Source of the DNA: Flagellimonas meridianipacifica
GTDB lineage: Bacteria > Bacteroidota > Bacteroidia > Flavobacteriales > Flavobacteriaceae
Direction: 5' to 3'
Length of the DNA stretch: 64,000 bases
Assembly (NCBI RefSeq): GCF_003001695.1
Contig: NZ_PVYX01000001.1
Location: 496,001 to 560,000 of the forward strand
Shown here: piece after piece, positions 1 to 8,907 of the stretch
How the letters are laid out: the number at the start of each line of letters is the position of its first letter
Position numbering within the stretch: position 1 is the stretch's first letter
The notes under the pieces: model-generated
Told to the model about the DNA's origin: nothing
The model's input: the letters and a program-made list of their open reading frames with translations, nothing else
Database searches by the model: none
Translations under genes and position numbers: made by a program

Positions 1-126
1 CAAGTTATTTTTATTAATGATGTATGTCATATTGGAATCTACTATGGAGTGCAGTTAACCACTCAACCAAGTCAAGATAAAGCTGCTTATAACAAAGACC
101 ATAATTCATTACTGCGTTCTTACTAA
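1..126 (+). CDS. C-terminal end of an unidentified protein (truncated by window start)
   Basis: Frame 1 is open from the first base to a TAA at 124-126 and encodes 41 residues ending in LLRSY. The start lies outside the window. No domain can be recognised in so short a piece. It is followed by a small hairpin and then by an independent exported oxidoreductase gene on the same strand. It could also be non-coding sequence that happens to be open. Confidence 0.4.
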   Translation, partial: QVIFINDVCHIGIYYGVQLTTQPSQDKAAYNKDHNSLLRSY

Positions 127-157
127 CTTTAGACTCACCAACTAATAAAACCGCAGG

Positions 158-186
158 ATTTCAATTGGAGCATTTCCTATTGAAAT
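158..186 (+). terminator. Hairpin after the truncated CDS, possible weak terminator
   Basis: ATTTCAAT (158-165) and ATTGAAAT (179-186) are perfect inverted repeats. GGA/TCC extends the stem inwards past one mismatch, leaving a 5-nt loop. It starts 32 nt after the stop of the upstream partial gene. There is no clear T-run after it, so terminator function is doubtful. The rest of 127-276 shows nothing else I can support. Confidence 0.3.
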
Positions 187-276
187 TGTTGTATCAAAAT
201 CTTAACCAAAAGCATAACATTCGATTAAATTACTGATAAACCAATAAGAAGAGGAGCTATCAAACAAAACTAGAAA

Positions 277-1419
277 ATGAAAAAAAACAGACGCGAGTTT
301 TTGGGAATGGGGCTTGCTTTAGGATTAACATCAATTGTAGAAGCTAGTCCGGTAAAAAGCATAATCGATTATAAATGGAATGACAAAAAACTAAAAATCC
401 TCATTCTTGGAGGAACAAGTTTTTTAGGTCCGCATCAGATTGCATACGCCCTAGATAGAGGACACGAAGTAACAACCTTTACGAGAGGAAAAACCATTCC
501 CAGCGTTCATCAAAAGCTTTTTCCAAAAGTTGAACAACTCGTTGGGGATAGAGAAGACAATCTGGAAGCACTTAAAAACAGAACATGGGATGTGGTCATA
601 GACAACTCTGGACGTAAAACGAAATGGACAGAAGACACAGCTCAGTTATTAAAAGATCAGGTTGGATATTACATGTACACTTCTTCAATCAGTGTTTATT
701 ATCCGTATTATGGAGAAGATTTTTCTGAAGACCGGTCGGTTGTGTTGGAAGTACCCAAAGAAGCAGAGGGAGATGCAAAATATACCTACGAATATGGTGT
801 GATGAAGGCCAACTCAGAATTGGCGACCATAAACCATTTCGGAGCTGACAGATCTATCATCGTACGACCATCATTGATTGTTGGCCCTGGCGATCGTACA
901 GATCGTTTTCCATATTGGTTGGCCAGACTTGAAAAAGGAGGGGATATAATCATTCCAGGGGACAGAAATGAGGTGGTCCAGTACATTGATGTAAGGGACT
1001 TGGCAGAATGGATGATACGATTGCTTGAAAACAAGTCGGCGGGGACTTACAATGCTTCAGGTCCTTGTTTTCCCATGACAACCAATGCTTTTGTCCACGG
1101 AGTTCATGCCTGCTATAATTCTCCAGTGAACTACATACAAATTGATGACCTCAACTTTCTGAAAGACAATGAAATCATCGGAATTCAGCCATGGGTTATC
1201 CAATTACCGGAATATGCAGGTATGTCCAAAAGTGATAACGGTAGAGCCATTGCGGCCGGCCTACAATTTAGACCACTGGCAGAAACCGTTATGGCTACTA
1301 AAGAATGGTGGTATTCCAATGCCATTACACAAGAACGTCGAGATAACATATTGAATGGTGAACGCTCCTTTATGAATAGGGAAAAAGATATATTAACCAA
1401 ATGGAAAGCAAGGAAATAG
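277..1419 (+). CDS. NAD-dependent epimerase/dehydratase family protein with Tat-like signal
   Basis: A 380-residue extended short-chain dehydrogenase/reductase. The N-terminus (KKNRREFLGMGLALGL) resembles a twin-arginine signal, so a folded, cofactor-loaded enzyme may be exported. A Rossmann dinucleotide loop GGTSFLG sits at about residues 45-51, followed by a typical strand-helix pattern and an acidic 'VGDRED' segment near 89-94. Thr/Ser residues at 135-137 and a YxxxK pair (Y173, K177) match the SDR catalytic arrangement. The family acts on nucleotide sugars or related substrates; this substrate is unknown. It is followed on the same strand, 101 nt later, by an exported peptidase with no obvious functional link. 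Similar Tat-exported epimerase-like proteins are common in Bacteroidota. Confidence 0.8.
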   Translation: MKKNRREFLGMGLALGLTSIVEASPVKSIIDYKWNDKKLKILILGGTSFLGPHQIAYALDRGHEVTTFTRGKTIPSVHQKLFPKVEQLVGDREDNLEALKNRTWDVVIDNSGRKTKWTEDTAQLLKDQVGYYMYTSSISVYYPYYGEDFSEDRSVVLEVPKEAEGDAKYTYEYGVMKANSELATINHFGADRSIIVRPSLIVGPGDRTDRFPYWLARLEKGGDIIIPGDRNEVVQYIDVRDLAEWMIRLLENKSAGTYNASGPCFPMTTNAFVHGVHACYNSPVNYIQIDDLNFLKDNEIIGIQPWVIQLPEYAGMSKSDNGRAIAAGLQFRPLAETVMATKEWWYSNAITQERRDNILNGERSFMNREKDILTKWKARK

Positions 1420-1520
1420 TTAATAAAAACTAAGAAAAGACCATAACAAAATATGGCAATAATTCATAGCTTGACCGTTCAATGCTACCATTTAAAAACG
1501 TTTTAAAGCGAAAACAACAA

Positions 1521-3545
1521 ATGTCCCTTATACAAAAACCTTTCATTTTTTTGATTGTATTGTGTTTTACAATCAATCTAAGCGCACAAAAAAGAGCCAT
1601 GACGACCGACGATGGCCTTAACATGATTCGATTACAAGGCGCCTACATTTCACCCAATGGCAATCAAATTCTTTATGGTAAATCTGTACTGGATTGGGCA
1701 AAAAACAAACGCAATACGAAATACCACAGCATTCTTCCCAATGGGTCGGATGATTATCAGTTTCTAGGAAAGGACGGTGGGAGCAACATCCAGTTTTCAC
1801 CTGATGGAAAGTATATAAGTTTAACACGTACTATAGAAAAAAAATCGCAATTGTTTTTGCTCCGAGCCAATGGTGGTGAGGCCATCCAGCTAAGTAAACA
1901 CAGCGAAAGTATTAGGTCATATCAGTGGTCTCCCGATAGTAAAAAAATCTATTTTTTAGCAAACCAAACGCTTTCCAAAGAAGCCAAAAAAGATAAAAAA
2001 GACGGGTATGACCATGTGGTTGTGGACGAAGGCCCCAATGGACAACGTGCATCCGAATGGAGGCATCTATTCGTGATTGACGTAGAAGATAAGAAGATTC
2101 AACCGCTGTTAAAGAAAGAATTGCTTATTGGCAATATGAAAGTGAGTCCCGATGGAAAACATATCGCCTATACCGCACGTACTGAAAACCGCAGAAATCA
2201 GAGAGATCTGTCAGAGATTTTCTTTTATCATGTGGCAGATAGCTCTATAACCCAGCTCACTGACAATAGGGCTCCGGAGGGAGGATTAGCTTGGTCTCCA
2301 GACAGTAAAATGCTCAGTTTCACGGCCGCTGATGATAAGAGATGGGAGCTGAAAAACGCAAAGATTTGGACAGTGGATGTGAACACAAAAAGCATACAGA
2401 TTCGTTCTGGAAAGTTTGAAGGAAACATACGCGGCCATTATTGGGCACCTGATGGAAAGTCTATCTTTTTTAGCGGACAGCAAGGCATCAACTCCAATGT
2501 CTATAGCTTAAATCTGGAATCAGGGGATTACACCAATATCAGCAACGGAACGGGCACTTGGAGAATTCTTGGAATGGACAAAAGTCGAAGTAAAATGGTT
2601 TTAAGCTTCAGCGACTTTGATACCCCCACTGATCTTTACTTCTCGACAGTCGCTCCCTTCCAACCCAAAAAACTGACCAGCCTCAATCCCTGGATTGAAA
2701 AAGATATCGAACTGGCCAAAATGGAACCCGTTCAATGGGAGTCAACCGATGGATTGTCAATCGAAGGACTGTTGTTTCAACCTGCGAAATCTGCTTCCAA
2801 GAAATCCCCTTTTCTACTTCATATCCATGGTGGTCCCGCTGGGGTTTTTTCCAATTCATTTAGCTATTGCTATCATGTATGGGCAGGTTTGGGCTATGTT
2901 CAATTAGCCCCCAATGTTCGTGGAAGTAGTGGGTATACGGATGCACTCCTGCGTGGCAATATGAAGGATATTGGTGGAGGGGATTACAATGATCTCATGA
3001 GTGGAGTGGATTTTGTAATTGACAAGGGCTTAATTGACTCCAGCAAAATGGCCGTCCGTGGATGGAGTTATGGAGGAATTCTAGGAGGTACGGTGATTGG
3101 TAAAACCAATCGCTTCAAAGCTGCTTCTTTGGGCGCTATGGTATCGGATTGGCGCTCAGAATATGGAATCGGATTTAACTTTGATGTCAGGCTATGGTAC
3201 ATCGGTGGGACTTTTTGGGAGAACCCAAAAGGGTATCGCGAAAAGTCTGCCCTAACCCATGTAGAAAAGGTAGAAACGCCTCTCCTACTTTTACATGGAG
3301 ACAAAGACATCACTGATACCGAAGCACAGAGCATGATGTATTTTGCCGCACTGAAAGATCTTGGAAAAACGGTACGATACCTAAAATTCCCTCGTGAACC
3401 TCACGGTTTTAAGGAGCCATGTCATATTCGTACCAGGGATATCGAGGAAATCAAGTGGGTTCAAAAGCATACCCTAGGAAAAGATTGGAAACCCTGGGAA
3501 CGCAAGAAGGATAAAAAGGAGGAAGAGAAAGAGGAAAAAGACTAA
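1521..3545 (+). CDS. Exported S9 family peptidase (prolyl oligopeptidase/DPP-like)
   Basis: About 674 residues from the ATG at 1521. An upstream in-frame ATG at 1482 is possible, but the later start gives a clean signal peptide (MSLIQKPFIFLIVLCFTINLSAQ). The first ~380 residues contain WSPD/SPDGK repeats typical of a TolB/WD40-like beta-propeller. The C-terminal alpha/beta-hydrolase domain has the nucleophile motif GWSYGG (S516), HGDKD with the likely catalytic Asp at D596, and EPHGF (H628), the Ser-Asp-His order of clan SC family S9. Expected role: removal of dipeptides or cleavage after Pro or other residues in scavenged peptides, in the periplasm. The C-terminus is a very Lys/Glu-rich tail. 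The next gene, another exported peptidase, starts 7 nt after the stop, so the two are probably co-transcribed. Confidence 0.9.
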   Translation: MSLIQKPFIFLIVLCFTINLSAQKRAMTTDDGLNMIRLQGAYISPNGNQILYGKSVLDWAKNKRNTKYHSILPNGSDDYQFLGKDGGSNIQFSPDGKYISLTRTIEKKSQLFLLRANGGEAIQLSKHSESIRSYQWSPDSKKIYFLANQTLSKEAKKDKKDGYDHVVVDEGPNGQRASEWRHLFVIDVEDKKIQPLLKKELLIGNMKVSPDGKHIAYTARTENRRNQRDLSEIFFYHVADSSITQLTDNRAPEGGLAWSPDSKMLSFTAADDKRWELKNAKIWTVDVNTKSIQIRSGKFEGNIRGHYWAPDGKSIFFSGQQGINSNVYSLNLESGDYTNISNGTGTWRILGMDKSRSKMVLSFSDFDTPTDLYFSTVAPFQPKKLTSLNPWIEKDIELAKMEPVQWESTDGLSIEGLLFQPAKSASKKSPFLLHIHGGPAGVFSNSFSYCYHVWAGLGYVQLAPNVRGSSGYTDALLRGNMKDIGGGDYNDLMSGVDFVIDKGLIDSSKMAVRGWSYGGILGGTVIGKTNRFKAASLGAMVSDWRSEYGIGFNFDVRLWYIGGTFWENPKGYREKSALTHVEKVETPLLLLHGDKDITDTEAQSMMYFAALKDLGKTVRYLKFPREPHGFKEPCHIRTRDIEEIKWVQKHTLGKDWKPWERKKDKKEEEKEEKD

Positions 3546-3552
3546 GCTTCCA

Positions 3553-4692
3553 ATGAACAACAATTTACTTACGATTAGAATCTTACTTGCACTCTTAGCA
3601 ACAAATGCTATGCTTTCGTTTTCCCAAAACAAAAGGCTGCGGGATTACGGGATTGAGATTGGCGTTTTAAAAACCGGCAAGTACAATGCCATCACGGATG
3701 TGGATGGAGTTAAAGTGGGTCATACCACATTGATTATTGGGGACAGTATACGAACCGGTGTGACCGCAATTCTGCCTCACAGCGAAAACATTTTTCAATT
3801 CAAAGTTCCTGCGGCTATTTATATTGGAAATGGTTTTGGGAAGTTGGCAGGTTATAGCCAAGTCAAAGAATTAGGGAATATTGAAACACCCATTATTCTT
3901 ACCAACACATTGAGCGTTCCTGTTGCTTCGGATGCGCTGATTACCTATACCTTGAAAGAAAATGAAAACGTACGCTCGGTAAATTCAGTAGTTGGAGAAA
4001 CAAATGATGGTTGGTTAAATGATATCAGAGGGAGACACATTAAATCCGAACATGTGTTAAGCGCCATACAAAACGCGCAGGGAGGACGTATAGAAGAAGG
4101 CAATGTGGGAGCAGGAACAGGAACCATTTGTTTTCAGTACAAAGGGGGCATTGGGACTTCTTCCCGCATTATTCCTGAAGAATTTGGAGGATATACCGTT
4201 GGTGTTTTGGTTCAATCCAATTTTGGTGGGGTGCTGGAGATTAACGGAGCTCCAATAGCCAAAGAACTGGACAATTATCCCTCCCAATTCAAATATGATG
4301 TGGATGGTTCGTGTATGATGGTGGTGATGACCGATGCCCCACTGGATTCAAGAAATCTTGAAAGATTGGCAAAAAGGGCCATTATGGGATTGGCAAAAAC
4401 AGGTGGAATTGCATCCAATGGAAGCGGGGATTACGTTATAGCAGTGTCAACAGCAAAAAAGAACCGTATTCCCCATTCAAGTGACTCGTTATTTAATGAG
4501 ACCAAAGTATTGCGCAATGGAGCAATAACACCCTTGTTTTTAGCAACTATTGAAGCAACCGAAGAGGCCATTATAAACTCCTTATTTGCCGCAGAGACCA
4601 TGACTGGAAGAAATGGTCATACGATAAACTCCATTCCTAAGGACAAAGTCCTCAACATTTTGAAGAAATACAACAAAATTCGTGTGGATTGA
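3553..4692 (+). CDS. Exported P1 family peptidase (DmpA/L-aminopeptidase D-esterase type)
   Basis: 379 residues with an N-terminal signal peptide ending near LSFSQ. 'DVDGVKVGHTT', the 'NVGAGTGTICF' segment and the late 'ASNGSGDY' motif are hallmarks of the S58/P1 (DmpA) family. Members self-cleave before a Ser that becomes the N-terminal nucleophile; here the G290-S291 bond in NGSGD is the expected site. The family removes N-terminal residues, including D- or beta-amino acids in some members. It sits directly behind an S9 peptidase (7-nt gap), which suggests a two-gene peptide-scavenging unit. Length is normal for the family. Confidence 0.9.
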   Translation: MNNNLLTIRILLALLATNAMLSFSQNKRLRDYGIEIGVLKTGKYNAITDVDGVKVGHTTLIIGDSIRTGVTAILPHSENIFQFKVPAAIYIGNGFGKLAGYSQVKELGNIETPIILTNTLSVPVASDALITYTLKENENVRSVNSVVGETNDGWLNDIRGRHIKSEHVLSAIQNAQGGRIEEGNVGAGTGTICFQYKGGIGTSSRIIPEEFGGYTVGVLVQSNFGGVLEINGAPIAKELDNYPSQFKYDVDGSCMMVVMTDAPLDSRNLERLAKRAIMGLAKTGGIASNGSGDYVIAVSTAKKNRIPHSSDSLFNETKVLRNGAITPLFLATIEATEEAIINSLFAAETMTGRNGHTINSIPKDKVLNILKKYNKIRVD

Positions 4693-4772
4693 CGTCATCA
4701 GTGTTTATATGGAATAAACGGCATTACTATAACCATCCATAGGGTTCGTAGTGCGTCAAAAAAATAAAATAA

Positions 4773-5297
4773 ATGGTTTTTGAACTTGACAAAGCGATTG
4801 AAATTCTTGAGAGAACGCCTGCATCCATAGAGACGTTATTACATGGGATCTCCAATGAATGGCTAATGCACAATGAAGGTGATAACACCTGGAGTCCTTA
4901 TGAAATTATTGGACATTTAATTCATGGTGAAAAAACGGATTGGATACCAAGAGCCAAAATAATTCTCTCGCAATCACAAAACAAAACCTTTGAACCATTT
5001 GACAGATTCGCGCAAAACAAGCAAGGTCAAACAAAGACTATCTCAGAATTACTGAAGGAATTTAAAAAATTGAGGGCTGAAAATATAAAAGAATTACTAG
5101 CATTAAACATTGACAAGCTAGCCCTAAAAAAAACGGGTATTCATCCTGAATTGGGTGAGGTTAACTTACAGGAACTCCTGTCCACATGGGTAGTGCATGA
5201 TTTAGGACACATAGCGCAAATTTCACGAGTTATGGCAAAACAATACAAAGATGAAGTTGGCGTATGGCAAGCATATTTAGGAATTTTAAAAAAATAA
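4773..5297 (+). CDS. DinB-like superfamily protein
   Basis: 174 residues, no signal peptide, predicted four-helix bundle. The pattern is that of the DinB/YfiT superfamily: a first-helix His in 'IIGHLIHGE' (H48) and the distal pair in 'VVHDLGHIAQI' (H142, H146) make a plausible three-His metal site. Some relatives are thiol-dependent S-transferases (bacillithiol, mycothiol) or metal-dependent hydrolases; the substrate here is unknown. It begins a run of three small cytosolic enzymes (this, a RibD-C reductase, a GNAT) that may share a transcript. Confidence 0.8.
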   Translation: MVFELDKAIEILERTPASIETLLHGISNEWLMHNEGDNTWSPYEIIGHLIHGEKTDWIPRAKIILSQSQNKTFEPFDRFAQNKQGQTKTISELLKEFKKLRAENIKELLALNIDKLALKKTGIHPELGEVNLQELLSTWVVHDLGHIAQISRVMAKQYKDEVGVWQAYLGILKK

Positions 5298-5338
5298 AGA
5301 ACACAACACAAAAGAATATACACGCTACAATTTGAGCA

Positions 5339-5893
5339 ATGAAAGTAAAAGATTCAAGAATAACGATTCATATGGTTTCCAGTGTTGATGGTTTTATTGC
5401 CAAGAAAGATGGAGACGTTTCTTGGATGCACTCAAAAGATACTTACCCTAAAGGAATAGAGCTGACAAAAGAGTACATAGCTGAATTTCTCGAGTCCATA
5501 GATTGCTATGTTATGGGTTCCCGAACCTATGAGCATGCCGTTGAACTAGGCTGGCCTTATGGTAAAACGCCGGTTTTTGTGCTTACGAACAGAGACTTAA
5601 AATCGGACAAAAAAAGCGTGCAATTTCTTTCCGGTGATTTGACCAAAATCGTGAATCACGAGTTAAAGCCAAAATTTGAAAACATCTGGATGGTTGGCGG
5701 AACTATGCTTACCAAAGAATTTCTGCAACAAGGATTGGCTGATGAAATATGCATCACCACAGTCCCTACCCTTTTAGGTGATGGAATACTCTTTTTCGAA
5801 TATATTGGCAAGCAAATTCCATTGCATTTAAAAAACGTAACGGCTTTTAGGGATGGAATGGTTGAAATGGTTTATGAGATACATAAACTGTAG
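5339..5893 (+). CDS. Dihydrofolate reductase-family protein (RibD C-terminal domain)
   Basis: 184 residues of the RibD-C/bifunctional-deaminase-reductase fold. It opens with 'HMVSSVDGFIAKKDG', has 'YVMGSRTYEHA' near residues 58-68 (the family's 'mGRkTye' motif), and ends with 'IWMVGGTMLTKEFL' (NADPH-binding GG) and 'LLGDGILFF'. Such stand-alone domains are NAD(P)H reductases of uncertain substrate, not true folate enzymes. The gap to the preceding DinB-like gene is 41 nt. Nothing unusual was seen in length or motifs. Confidence 0.82.
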   Translation: MKVKDSRITIHMVSSVDGFIAKKDGDVSWMHSKDTYPKGIELTKEYIAEFLESIDCYVMGSRTYEHAVELGWPYGKTPVFVLTNRDLKSDKKSVQFLSGDLTKIVNHELKPKFENIWMVGGTMLTKEFLQQGLADEICITTVPTLLGDGILFFEYIGKQIPLHLKNVTAFRDGMVEMVYEIHKL

Positions 5894-5977
5894 CTGGTAA
5901 GGACTAGGGTTCATTATAATTTCTTGAGATTGCAGAAATCGAAACCAAAACCATTACATGTAACTTGACAAAGACAG

Positions 5978-6826
5978 ATGGAGATTAAAAGCTTAGTAGG
6001 AATTAAGCACACTGACATTCTCAATGTCTTTAATGAGTCCTTTTCCGACTATTTTGTTCCTTTTCGATTGAACGAAGAGCAACTGAAATCCAAAATGATC
6101 GCAGACCAAACTGACCTAGAATTGTCAGTTGGTGTTTTTCACAATCAAAAACTGATTGCTTTTATTCTTCACGGTTGGGACACTATTAAAAATCGAAAAG
6201 TAGTCTATAATGGAGGAACAGGTGTCATCCCCTCTAAAAGAGGGAATGGATTGACCAAACGAATGTACCTGTTCAGTCTACCAGTTCTAGAGAAAAATGG
6301 GGTTGATAAAATTGTCCTGGAGGTTATCTCCCAAAATATTCAAGCTATTAAATCTTATGAAAAATCTGGCTTTGTCAAAACAAGGAAATTGGCTTGTTTC
6401 AAAGGAAGTTTTAAATCCAATAAGACCAACAAAGATTTAGAAATCCGTCCACTGCTAGTTTATTCATGGAAAACAATGGAATCTTTCTGGGATATAAATC
6501 CTACATGGCAAAACTCTAAAAATGTGATGAATACGTTGAGAACGGTCAATGCTTCTTTTGGAGCCTATCTAAACGACCAACTCGTGGGTTATCTCATATA
6601 CAATCCACAAAGCAAACGGATACAACAAGTCGCTGTGCATAAAGATTATAGAAAAAATGGAATAGCTTCAACTTTGCTCTCTAATCTGGCAAAAGGACAT
6701 GGAGACACCTTTTCTATTATCAATGTAGATAAAAAAGCAAAAAACATGACCAATTTTTTTAATTCAGTAGGACTTGAAAATTATCTGGAACAATTTGAAA
6801 TGGAATTGGAACTCACTAAAAACTAG
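5978..6826 (+). CDS. Tandem GNAT-fold N-acetyltransferase
   Basis: 282 residues with two GNAT-like halves. The first half carries 'GVIPSKRGNGLTKRMY', an acetyl-CoA pyrophosphate-binding motif A. The second carries a better one, 'VAVHKDYRKNGIASTLL'. Both halves have the beta-bulge/helix order expected for GNATs, so this is a duplicated-domain acetyltransferase. The substrate cannot be deduced. It follows the RibD-C gene on the same strand after 84 nt. Confidence 0.8.
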   Translation: MEIKSLVGIKHTDILNVFNESFSDYFVPFRLNEEQLKSKMIADQTDLELSVGVFHNQKLIAFILHGWDTIKNRKVVYNGGTGVIPSKRGNGLTKRMYLFSLPVLEKNGVDKIVLEVISQNIQAIKSYEKSGFVKTRKLACFKGSFKSNKTNKDLEIRPLLVYSWKTMESFWDINPTWQNSKNVMNTLRTVNASFGAYLNDQLVGYLIYNPQSKRIQQVAVHKDYRKNGIASTLLSNLAKGHGDTFSIINVDKKAKNMTNFFNSVGLENYLEQFEMELELTKN

Positions 6827-7033
6827 TGCTGTTCAAGTGAGGAACATTCTAAGCCCGAAACAAGACTAATGTAAAAAGTGAATTGACAATTGCAGGGATA
6901 CAAATCACCATTTATCAATTCAACTTCTCGTGAAAAGCAAAAAAGCTTCCACAAGGTCTATGACTCATTTTGGCGTTCTTGTTAACTTTATGTAATTACT
7001 ATCACGCAGGCCAAATTTCATAAAACTAGAACC

Positions 7034-8770
7034 ATGAAAAAGACAAGCTTACTCCTTCTACTTATTGTATGTATTCTTTGGCAATGTAAAACAAATACGT
7101 CTAAAGAATTAAAAACAGTCACTTTAGAAAAACAATCCAATGAAGGTGTTGTTGCCGCTAATGGAATGGTAGTTACTGCTCATCCCATTGCAACGCAAAT
7201 AGGCTTGGATGTTTTGAAGAAAGGAGGCAACGCCTTCGATGCAGCAGTGGCCGTGAAGTATGCCCTATCCGTGGTTTTGCCAAAAGCTGGTAATCTTGGC
7301 GGAGGAGGCTATATGGTTTATCGGACCGCCGATGGCAAAAAAGGGGCACTGGATTTTCGAGAAACAGCGCCTGCGGGAGCCAGTCGAGATATGTTCATTG
7401 ACACGAAAACGGATTCAGTGATGAAACAAAAAGCACTTTTGGGGCACTTGGCTGCTTGCACTCCAGGCACAGTGGACGGTATGGACAAAATCTATAAAAA
7501 ATTCTGTACTCTACGTTTTGACACTTTAATTCAACCTGCCATTGATGTAGCGAAAAACGGTTATGCTGTTTCAGAATATGATGCGTGGACTTTTAATCGA
7601 GCTCAACAAGATTTTCGTGCAGTTAATGATTCAACGATGTTGTTTATCAAAAACAAACCATGGATGCAAGGGGATTCCTTGATTCAAAAAAATCTGGCTA
7701 ACACCCTTGAACGCATTAGGGATTTTGGGAGAGATGGTTTTTATAAAGGAGAAACGGCTCAACTCCTTTTGGACGAAATGAATTCTGGTGGAGGTATCAT
7801 CAGTAAGGAAGACTTGGAAAACTACAGTTCTGTGTGGAGAGACCCCATTGAAGGTGTTTATCGGGATTCTTTCAACATTATTTCAATGCCTCCCTCATCA
7901 AGCGGTGGCATTATCATAGTTCAACTCTTAAAAGGTTCCAACGCGTACGATATTAAAAAAATGGGACACAACACTCCCGAAACGATTCATGTAATGACGG
8001 AATTGCAGCGTAGAGCATATGCAGATAGAGCCGAACATATGGGAGACCTGGATTTTTATGATGTGCCCATTGAAATGCTTTTGGATAAGGAATATATTGC
8101 CAGCAGGAATGCTTCAATCGATATGAAAAAGGCAACACCTTCAGCAGAAATTAAAGCTGGGAAAGTAGATAAAATCGAAAGCCTTGAAACTACCCATTTT
8201 TCCATAGTTGATAAGGAAGGAAATGCGGTTTCCATAACCACCACTTTAGTGGGTTACTTTGGTTGTAAGGTATTGGTGGATAATGCGGGATTCTTTTTAA
8301 ATAATGAGATGAACAATTTTAGTTTAAAACCTGGTTTTCCAAACATTTTTGGCCTTATAGGGGGTGAAGCCAATGCTATTGCCCCAGGAAAAAGAATGTT
8401 GAGCAGTATGAGTCCGACCATCGTTGAAAAAAATGGGGACTTATTTATGGTTTTAGGTACTCCTGGAGGCTCAACCATAATAAATGTCAACTACCAGAAC
8501 ATTATCAATGTCATTGACCACGGTATGACCATGCAAGAAGCTGTTGATGCTAAAAAACATCATTCACAATGGCTACCCGATACAATTGTAATGGAAGAAG
8601 GGGCATTGGATAGTTTGACCATTACAAGATTAAAAGAACTGGGACATACATCTTTCAGGGAAGTTGAACAATTAGGAAGAACCGAGGCTATTTTAGTAAG
8701 ACCTGACGGCTCCTATGAAGGTGCAGCGGATAATACACGAACTGGTGATGCGGTAGCTGAAGGATATTGA
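7034..8770 (+). CDS. ggt: Gamma-glutamyltransferase, lipoprotein form
   Basis: 578 residues. It cleaves gamma-glutamyl bonds (glutathione and gamma-glutamyl peptides) or transfers the glutamyl group; it matures by self-cleavage into two subunits. The N-terminus MKKTSLLLLLIVCILWQC gives a lipobox Cys at 18, so it is probably anchored in the envelope. Family marks: 'MVVTAHPIATQIGLDVLKKGGNAFDAAVA', 'KAGNLGGGGYM', the autoprocessing site before T386 in 'LETTHFSIVDKEG' (nucleophile Thr of the small subunit), the 'RMLSSMSPTIV' substrate-binding segment, and the 'GTPGGSTI' oxyanion glycines. Length is normal. It fits the peptide-scavenging character of this region but stands alone as a transcription unit (207-nt upstream gap). 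Confidence 0.93.
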   Translation: MKKTSLLLLLIVCILWQCKTNTSKELKTVTLEKQSNEGVVAANGMVVTAHPIATQIGLDVLKKGGNAFDAAVAVKYALSVVLPKAGNLGGGGYMVYRTADGKKGALDFRETAPAGASRDMFIDTKTDSVMKQKALLGHLAACTPGTVDGMDKIYKKFCTLRFDTLIQPAIDVAKNGYAVSEYDAWTFNRAQQDFRAVNDSTMLFIKNKPWMQGDSLIQKNLANTLERIRDFGRDGFYKGETAQLLLDEMNSGGGIISKEDLENYSSVWRDPIEGVYRDSFNIISMPPSSSGGIIIVQLLKGSNAYDIKKMGHNTPETIHVMTELQRRAYADRAEHMGDLDFYDVPIEMLLDKEYIASRNASIDMKKATPSAEIKAGKVDKIESLETTHFSIVDKEGNAVSITTTLVGYFGCKVLVDNAGFFLNNEMNNFSLKPGFPNIFGLIGGEANAIAPGKRMLSSMSPTIVEKNGDLFMVLGTPGGSTIINVNYQNIINVIDHGMTMQEAVDAKKHHSQWLPDTIVMEEGALDSLTITRLKELGHTSFREVEQLGRTEAILVRPDGSYEGAADNTRTGDAVAEGY

Positions 8771-8907
8771 TTTTGATTCTTTTCTCCTCCTAAATCCGTT
8801 TCGGTCCTCTTAAAAAATCCGGTGCTAAAATGGTCGGATTATAGTATCTTTAAGGTGTTTGCTTTTGATGGAAAGGCTACGAAACGACTAACGAAAACAC
8901 CTTCCTA

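Noticed and set aside
8771-8907. AATCCG/CGGATT inverted repeat after ggt as terminator
   Set aside because: Only 6 bp with a 13-nt loop and no T-run; too weak to call.
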